DNA from: Oscillospiraceae bacterium
GTDB lineage: Bacteria > Bacillota > Clostridia > Oscillospirales > Acutalibacteraceae
Reading direction: 5' to 3'
DNA length: 5,850 nucleotides
Assembly (NCBI GenBank): GCA_902796535.1
Contig: CADBPL010000266.1
Span: forward strand, 1-5,850
The position numbers were made by a program, and so were the translations under genes. The notes beneath the pieces were generated by a model. That model was not told the origin of the DNA. It ran no database searches and was given only the letters and a program-made list of their open reading frames with translations. This document shows positions 1-3,810 of this stretch, one piece after another (the stretch's first letter is position 1; the number at the start of each line of letters is the position of its first letter).

Positions 1-452
1 CAGTCCGCCACGATGATGGCGGGCAGCTCGCCGCCGGTGAGCACATAGTCGCCAATGGAGATCTCTTCATCGACGATCTCTTCCAGCACGCGCTCGTCGA
101 TGCCCTCGTAATGCCCGCACAGCAGAGCGATGTTGTCGTATTGCAGCAGCTCCTTCGCGCGCTGCTGCGTGAGCACGGCGCCCTGCGGCGAAAGATAAAT
201 CAGATGCGGCTTTTTGCCGATATCCTCGCACAGCGAGCGGTAGCAGTCATACACCGGCTGCGCCTGAATGAGCATACCGCTGCCCCCGCCGTAGGGCGCG
301 TCGTCCACCCGGCGGTGCTTATCCAGCGTATATTTGCGGATGCTGCGGCAGTTGATCTCCACCAGCCCTTTTTCACGCGCGCGGCCGAGGATGCTTTCAC
401 TCACGACGCATTCGCACATTTCGGGGAACAGCGTTAAAATGTCAAATCTCAT
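1..452 (-). CDS. trmD: tRNA (guanine-N1)-methyltransferase TrmD, N-terminal 150 residues (runs off the left edge)
   Basis: TrmD transfers a methyl group from S-adenosylmethionine to N1 of G37, next to the anticodon of tRNAs with G at position 36, and so prevents +1 frameshifting. Reading leftward from ATG at 452-450, the protein opens with MRFDILTLFPEM, the usual family start. It then shows DDAPYGGGSGM (residues 50-60), YLSPQG (86-91), LLCGHYEGIDERV (110-122) and ISIGDYVLTGGELPA (131-145). These are the conserved blocks of the SPOUT trefoil-knot, SAM-binding half. About 90 C-terminal residues, including the expected catalytic aspartate region, lie outside the window. The start overlaps the end of rimM by 11 bp, and an AAGGGG ribosome site (463-468) lies inside rimM, which suggests translational coupling. 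Nothing in the visible part is broken. Identification is very secure. Confidence 0.97.
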   Translation of the reverse strand, partial: MRFDILTLFPEMCECVVSESILGRAREKGLVEINCRSIRKYTLDKHRRVDDAPYGGGSGMLIQAQPVYDCYRSLCEDIGKKPHLIYLSPQGAVLTQQRAKELLQYDNIALLCGHYEGIDERVLEEIVDEEISIGDYVLTGGELPAIIVAD

Positions 453-963
453 CGTCAAAAATCCCCTTGATCGGGCTGATATAGACCCGGTTGTTCGCGG
501 CGTCTTTTCGCTTGACGATCAGAGGCACCGCCGGCAGCAGATATTTTGCGCCGTTATCGGCCGTCACTTCCCACACCTCGTTCGCGCCGTTGGAGGTAAC
601 GTCCGTCAATGTGCCGTAACGCTTTTCGGGCTGCTGCGCATCGAGCACGTCGCAGCCGAGCAGATCGGCGATAAAATCCACGCCGTCGGGGATCTTCGCG
701 TCCTTGCGTGCCATATAAAGCACCTTATTGCGCAGCAGGTTCGCCTGCTCCACGCTCTCCACGCCTTCCAGCTTCATCAGCACCACGTTGCCGTGGGGGC
801 GGGCGCCGAGCACGCGCACCGGCTTTTCGCCGTTCGCGTCAAAATAAAGCGTTGAGAACGAGCAGGCAAAATCCGCGTCGTCGCACCAATACTGCACGCG
901 CACTTCGCCCCGCACGCCGTGGGTGGAAACAATGCGGCCGAGCTCCAGAAACGGTTGGATCAT
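442..963 (-). CDS. rimM: 16S rRNA processing / 30S maturation factor RimM
   Basis: RimM binds ribosomal protein S19 and assists maturation of the 30S head and processing of 16S rRNA. From ATG at 963-961 the product has 173 residues, close to the usual 165-185. The N-terminal RimM barrel begins with LELGRIVSTHGVRGEV, the family signature. The C-terminal PRC-barrel-like domain contains YLLPAVPLIVK and ends in GIFDDEI. I chose this ATG because the conserved block begins five residues later. However, it has no visible ribosome site. An in-frame TTG at 993-991 (183 residues) has AGGAA about 10 nt upstream. Further upstream a very strong GGAAGGAGG lies just before an in-frame ATC (1023-1021). The family call is firm; the exact start is uncertain. 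The gene overlaps trmD downstream and is separated from khpA by an unusually long gap of about 155-185 bp. Confidence 0.93.
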   Translation of the reverse strand: MIQPFLELGRIVSTHGVRGEVRVQYWCDDADFACSFSTLYFDANGEKPVRVLGARPHGNVVLMKLEGVESVEQANLLRNKVLYMARKDAKIPDGVDFIADLLGCDVLDAQQPEKRYGTLTDVTSNGANEVWEVTADNGAKYLLPAVPLIVKRKDAANNRVYISPIKGIFDDEI

Positions 964-1025
964 GGCAAAGCTGTACGATTCGGAAAACCGCAAACAAAGA
1001 CGTTTCCTGCGCGGCTTCCGGATCG

Positions 1026-1036
1026 TTCCTCCTTCC
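1026..1036 (-). promoter_or_regulatory. Strong Shine-Dalgarno sequence upstream of rimM without a canonical start behind it
   Basis: On the minus strand this reads GGAAGGAGGAA, the best ribosome binding site match in the window. No ATG, GTG or TTG follows within 25 nt. The only codon at about the right place that is in the rimM frame is ATC (1023-1021), after which the frame stays open into RimM. It could serve a rare AUC start, act as a standby ribosome site for the downstream TTG (993) or ATG (963), or reflect an ATG changed to ATC by mutation or sequence error. Confidence 0.5.
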
Positions 1037-1147
1037 TGCTATTTTCACTTCATTTGATAAACACCAATAGCCCTATGACTTTTCATTGTTTTTGAAAAGC
1101 ACATAGAGCAGGCGTCCTCTTATGAAAAAAGGGGGCTCTCGAGTGAA

Positions 1148-1381
1148 TTACTCGATTTCTACTGCGATTTTCTCGTTGTTGCGGGTCGCAGCAGCACGCA
1201 TAACGGTGCGGATTGACTTGGCTATACGACCTTGCTTACCGATCACGCGGCCCATGTCGTTTTCGCCGACATGGAGATGGTAAACGGTAATGCCTTCTTC
1301 GTTCGGCTCGTCAACCGTAACGGTGACGGCCGAGGGATCTTCGACAAGACCCTGTGCGATTGCCATAAGGAGCTCTGTCAT
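1148..1381 (-). CDS. khpA: KH-domain RNA-binding protein KhpA (YlqC family)
   Basis: KhpA is a small cytoplasmic RNA-binding protein. In several Firmicutes it forms a complex with KhpB (Jag/EloR) and affects cell elongation and RNA regulation. The 77-residue product is essentially one KH domain. It contains MGRVIGKQGRIAKSIRT (residues 43-59), with the RNA-gripping GxxG loop as GKQG at 48-51, followed by VMRAAATRNNEKIAVEIE. Length and sequence fit the family throughout. The ATG start is supported by GGAGG at 1391-1395, nine nucleotides upstream. It sits between rpsP and rimM, as ylqC does in Bacillus subtilis. It may be less tightly coupled to rpsP than a typical operon member, because a 99-bp gap with a possible hairpin separates them. 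Confidence 0.95.
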   Translation of the reverse strand: MTELLMAIAQGLVEDPSAVTVTVDEPNEEGITVYHLHVGENDMGRVIGKQGRIAKSIRTVMRAAATRNNEKIAVEIE

Positions 1382-1418
1382 GTGTTTGCACCTCCAAATC
1401 TATTCAGTAAACACCGAC

Positions 1419-1443
1419 AAAACCGGCGGTTTTTTGCCGCTGG
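1419..1443 (-). terminator. Possible weak intrinsic terminator or attenuator between rpsP and khpA
   Basis: Read on the minus strand, CCAGCGG, a seven-base loop CAAAAAA, and CCGCCGG form a stem of six pairs with one A-C mismatch, followed directly by TTTT and then GTC. The layout (GC-rich stem then a short U-run, between two co-directional genes) suits partial termination that would make S16 mRNA more abundant than the downstream genes. The short U-run and the mismatch make it weak, so it may be only a processing site or chance. Confidence 0.3.
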
Positions 1444-1480
1444 CTCGGTCAGCATTCACTTGAGGACAACGAAAGGGGAT

Positions 1481-1726
1481 TTACTCGATCGCGCCGGCTT
1501 TCTTGAGAATCGCCTTCACGGTATCGGTGGGCTGAGCGCCGTTTTTGATCCACTGCTGAGCCTTTTCCACGTCGACCTTGATCTCAGCCGGGTTTTTCAT
1601 GGTGTCGTAGGTGCCGATCTCTTCAATGAATCTGCCGTCACGCGGATAGCGGGAATCGGCCACGACGATGCGATAAAAGGGTGCTTTCTTTGCGCCCATG
1701 CGGCGCAGTCTGATTTTTACTGCCAT
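1481..1726 (-). CDS. rpsP: 30S ribosomal protein S16
   Basis: S16 is a primary-to-secondary binding protein of the small ribosomal subunit, contacting the 5' domain of 16S rRNA. The 81-residue product begins MAVKIRLRRMGAKKAPFYR and continues with IVVADSRYPRDGRFIEE and IGTYDTMKNPAEIKVD, near-textbook S16. It ends in DTVKAILKKAGAIE, slightly shorter than the roughly 90 residues of Bacillus subtilis S16, because the variable tail is reduced. The ATG at 1726-1724 was chosen over an in-frame TTG at 1741 because that TTG lies within the ribosome site (GGAGG, eight nucleotides upstream of the ATG) and would add five non-family residues. It lies 90 bp downstream of ffh; that gap is AT-rich, but no convincing promoter was found there. 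Confidence 0.97.
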   Translation of the reverse strand: MAVKIRLRRMGAKKAPFYRIVVADSRYPRDGRFIEEIGTYDTMKNPAEIKVDVEKAQQWIKNGAQPTDTVKAILKKAGAIE

Positions 1727-1816
1727 AGTAGTTTCCTCCAAGCTTTTGCAGAATTTGATTACAAAAATATATAATGCATCAATACACGGGGAGCATATTG
1801 AAATTACATCCGATGA

Positions 1817-3157
1817 TCAGCGGAACTGGTTCATGTTGTATTGCATCCGTTTGTTCATTTTTTTGCCGCGTTTGCCGCCCATTTGCCGGAACAGTTTTTG
1901 CATCTGGCGGAACTGGCTGAGCAGACGGTTGACGTCTTCCACCTGCTGGCCGCAGCCGGCGGCGATGCGCCGTTTGCGCGAGGGGTTGATGATGTCGGGG
2001 TTGGCGCGCTCCTGCGGCGTCATGGAATAGATGATGGCCTTGATACGGTCGAACCGGCTTTCGTCGATGTCAACGTCTTTGATCTGCTTGCCGACGCCGG
2101 GGATGAGAGCGAGCAGGTCTTTGATGGAGCCCATGCGGCGGATCTGGTCAAACTGATCGAGCAGATCGTTCAGGTCGAATTTATTGCGGCGGATCTTTTC
2201 TTCCAGCTCCGCAGCCTTTTTTTCGTCGATATTCTGCTCGGCGCGTTCGATCAGGGAAAGCACGTCGCCCATGCCGAGAATACGCGAAGCCATGCGGTCG
2301 GGGTGGAACACGTCGAGGTTGTCCAGCTTTTCACCCGTACCGATGAATTTGATCGGCTTGCCGGTCACGGCCCGGGCGGAAAGCGCCGCGCCGCCTCTGG
2401 TGTCGCCGTCAAGCTTGGTGAGCACCAGACCGTCGATGCCCAGCGCGTCGTTAAAGCCCTTGGCCACGGTAACAGCGTCCTGACCGGTCATGGCGTCGAC
2501 CACCAGCAGGATCTCGTGCGGGTGAACGGCGGATTTGACAGCCTTGAGCTCATCCATCAGCGCCTCGTCGATGTGGAGGCGGCCGGCGGTGTCAAGGAAC
2601 ACATAGTCGTAGCCCTTATCTTTTGCCAGCTTGACAGCCTCGGTCGCGATCACGACCGGGTCGGTCTGCCCCATTTCAAAAACGGGCACGCCGGCCTGTT
2701 CGCCGACGACCTGCAGCTGTTTGATGGCGGCGGGGCGGTAGATATCGCAGGCGACAAGCAGCGGCCGGTGACCGGTGCGCTTGAGCATGAGTGCGATCTT
2801 CGCGCTGTGGGTGGTTTTACCGGAGCCCTGCAGGCCGCACATCATGATGATGGTCGGCGGATGGGGCGCCGAGGTCAGGCGGCTCTGCGTGCCGCCCATG
2901 AGCGCGGTCAGCTCTTCGTTGACGATCTTGACGACCATCTGCGAAGGGGTCAGACTCTCCATGACCTGAGCGCCGATGGCGCGTTCGGTCACCGTGTTGG
3001 TAAAATCCTTGGCGACCTTGAAGTTGACGTCAGCCTCAAGCAGCGCAAGGCGCACCTCACGCATGGCTTCACGCACATCGTGTTCGTTCAGGCTCCCCTT
3101 GCTTTTCAAGCGCTGAAAAGCAGCCTCCAATCTGTCGGAAAGGCCTTCAAATGCCAA
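1817..3157 (-). CDS. ffh: Signal recognition particle protein Ffh (SRP54 homologue)
   Basis: Ffh is the GTPase of the bacterial signal recognition particle. With 4.5S/scRNA it binds signal sequences on translating ribosomes and docks them to FtsY at the membrane. The 446-residue protein is full length. The N domain (about 1-90) contains REVRLALLEADVNFKV. The G domain has the P-loop GLQGSGKTT (108-116), DIYRPAA (138-144), DTAGR (189-193), TKLDG (247-251) and GTGEK (273-277). The methionine-rich M domain begins near 297, carries the SRP-RNA-binding motif SRKRRIAAGCG (393-403, Cys where Ser is common), and ends in an Arg/Lys/Met-rich tail. The start is a TTG (3157-3155): MAFEGLSDRL matches the family N-terminus, and AGAGGTG lies seven nucleotides upstream. 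It follows ylxM by 34 bp, the standard pairing. Confidence 0.98.
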   Translation of the reverse strand: MAFEGLSDRLEAAFQRLKSKGSLNEHDVREAMREVRLALLEADVNFKVAKDFTNTVTERAIGAQVMESLTPSQMVVKIVNEELTALMGGTQSRLTSAPHPPTIIMMCGLQGSGKTTHSAKIALMLKRTGHRPLLVACDIYRPAAIKQLQVVGEQAGVPVFEMGQTDPVVIATEAVKLAKDKGYDYVFLDTAGRLHIDEALMDELKAVKSAVHPHEILLVVDAMTGQDAVTVAKGFNDALGIDGLVLTKLDGDTRGGAALSARAVTGKPIKFIGTGEKLDNLDVFHPDRMASRILGMGDVLSLIERAEQNIDEKKAAELEEKIRRNKFDLNDLLDQFDQIRRMGSIKDLLALIPGVGKQIKDVDIDESRFDRIKAIIYSMTPQERANPDIINPSRKRRIAAGCGQQVEDVNRLLSQFRQMQKLFRQMGGKRGKKMNKRMQYNMNQFR

Positions 3158-3191
3158 GAAAAATCACCTCTTGTTTCGTCGTTGATCGTGA

Positions 3192-3557
3192 TTACAGTTC
3201 GAGGATGGTCTGCGCAATGGCGCGGATGCGGGCGGTGGCGTCGTTGATCTCGCGCGAGAGACCGTACCGCATGTTTTGTTCAAAAATGGTGTTGGCGCAC
3301 TCGTTGATTTCGTCAAGCCCGTGCCGAAGCTCCTCAAACCGGGCGGCCATGCCCAGCTTTTGTTCCATGTTGAGCAGCTGCGCTTCGGCGCGTTTGATTG
3401 CATCGCGAACGCCCTGGCGGGTGATCCCTTCGTTTTCGGCGATTTCGGAAAGCGAAAGATCATCATCGTAATAATACTCCAAAAAGCTTCTCTGCTTTTC
3501 GGTCAGCATTTCGCCGTAAAAATCGAGCAGCATGGTGATCTCAAGATTTTTCGCCAA
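3192..3557 (-). CDS. ylxM: YlxM/p13-like helix-turn-helix protein (UPF0122), SRP-associated
   Basis: YlxM proteins are small helix-turn-helix proteins encoded next to ffh. In Streptococcus mutans YlxM has been linked to SRP function, and elsewhere it is often treated as a putative regulator. The 121-residue product starts with the family block ITMLLDFYGEMLTEKQR (7-23). It then has a sigma-region-4-like helix-turn-helix, LSLSEIAENEGITRQGVRDAI (in two halves, 34-43 and 44-54). The C-terminal half is helical and charged. It is slightly longer than the usual 105-115 residues. The TTG start (3557-3555) has a strong GGAGG nine nucleotides upstream; the next in-frame ATG (codon 9) would remove conserved residues. 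It is the first gene after the operon promoter. Confidence 0.94.
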   Translation of the reverse strand: MAKNLEITMLLDFYGEMLTEKQRSFLEYYYDDDLSLSEIAENEGITRQGVRDAIKRAEAQLLNMEQKLGMAARFEELRHGLDEINECANTIFEQNMRYGLSREINDATARIRAIAQTILEL

Positions 3558-3580
3558 AATGGATTCCCTCCTTGTCGTAT

Positions 3581-3606
3581 TCTGTAAAGCACAACATCTT
3601 TACAGA
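3581..3606 (-). promoter_or_regulatory. Perfect 9-bp inverted repeat at the predicted mRNA 5' end of the ylxM-ffh operon
   Basis: TCTGTAAAG and CTTTACAGA form a perfect nine-base-pair dyad around an eight-base spacer. Counting seven bases from the TATAAT box puts transcription start at about 3605, so the RNA would begin with this stem-loop. Two readings fit: a 5'-terminal hairpin protecting the mRNA from 5'-end-dependent decay, or a palindromic operator covering the start site. The ribosome site for ylxM follows about ten bases after the stem and stays free. Confidence 0.6.
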
Positions 3607-3611
3607 GCGCT

Positions 3612-3640
3612 ATTATAACCGCTTTTTCCGCCCTTGTCAA
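3612..3640 (-). promoter_or_regulatory. Consensus housekeeping-sigma promoter for the ylxM-ffh-rpsP-khpA-rimM-trmD operon
   Basis: On the minus strand, TTGACA (3640-3635) and TATAAT (3617-3612) are both exact consensus hexamers, separated by the optimal 17 bp. Predicted start of transcription is near 3605, giving a 5' leader of about 48 nt before the ylxM TTG. Such a full match is expected to be strong, which suits a ribosomal protein and SRP operon. No other clear promoter was found between here and trmD. Confidence 0.92.
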
Positions 3641-3643
3641 GCG

Positions 3644-3669
3644 TTTTTGCCCGTTTTTCATATTTTTTT
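3644..3669 (-). promoter_or_regulatory. Phased A-tracts / UP-like element upstream of the operon promoter
   Basis: Immediately upstream of the TTGACA box, the minus strand carries A5 (3644-3648), A5 (3654-3658) and A7 (3663-3669), centred near 3646, 3656 and 3666, exactly one helical turn apart. A-tracts in phase bend DNA, and A-rich sequence here is the usual contact for the RNA polymerase alpha C-terminal domain. That this boosts the promoter is inference. Confidence 0.5.
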
Positions 3670-3724
3670 CGCATCCGGCAAAAATCCTTTTGCTTTTGTT
3701 TACCGTTTTGTATGCTTTGCGTTG

Positions 3725-3753
3725 TTGCAATTGAAGCCCGGCTGTGTTATAAT
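3725..3753 (+). promoter_or_regulatory. Extended -10 promoter for the lipoprotein gene
   Basis: TATAAT (3748-3753) is preceded by TG one base upstream (3745-3746), the extended -10 form. TTGCAA (3725-3730) lies 17 bp upstream as a four-of-six match to the -35 consensus. Predicted start is A3760, giving a leader of about 50 nt. An AAGGAAG ribosome site lies at 3797-3803 before the ATG at 3811. It diverges from the operon promoter, with 84 bp between the two -35 boxes. Confidence 0.8.
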
Positions 3754-3810
3754 GGCTACACTCAATTTTGGATTCTTATTATTTGTTAAAACAGGGAAGG
3801 AAGAATCAAA

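Noticed and set aside
839..1048. 69-codon minus-strand frame starting at GTG 1048 ahead of rimM
   Set aside because: The strong ribosome site lies inside it rather than before it, most of it overlaps rimM in another frame, and its translation resembles no known family.
1727..1816. AT-rich ffh-rpsP gap as a possible internal promoter
   Set aside because: TATATT-like sequences occur, but no -35 hexamer stands at 16-18 bp from any of them, so a promoter cannot be supported.
1841..3247. 468-codon open frame on the plus strand
   Set aside because: It lies entirely antisense to ffh and into ylxM. Its His/Val/Asp-rich translation resembles no family and follows from the codon bias of the real gene.
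3543..3599. 18-codon frame starting at an ATG in the loop of the 5' dyad
   Set aside because: It has no ribosome site, its start would be held in the hairpin loop, and it runs into ylxM out of frame. Most likely chance.
3678..3697. GCAAAA-ATCC-TTTTGC inverted repeat followed by TTTT, resembling a terminator
   Set aside because: The stem is only six mostly A-T pairs, and it sits between divergent promoters where no transcript needs to end. It is better explained by the general A/T-tract richness of the region.
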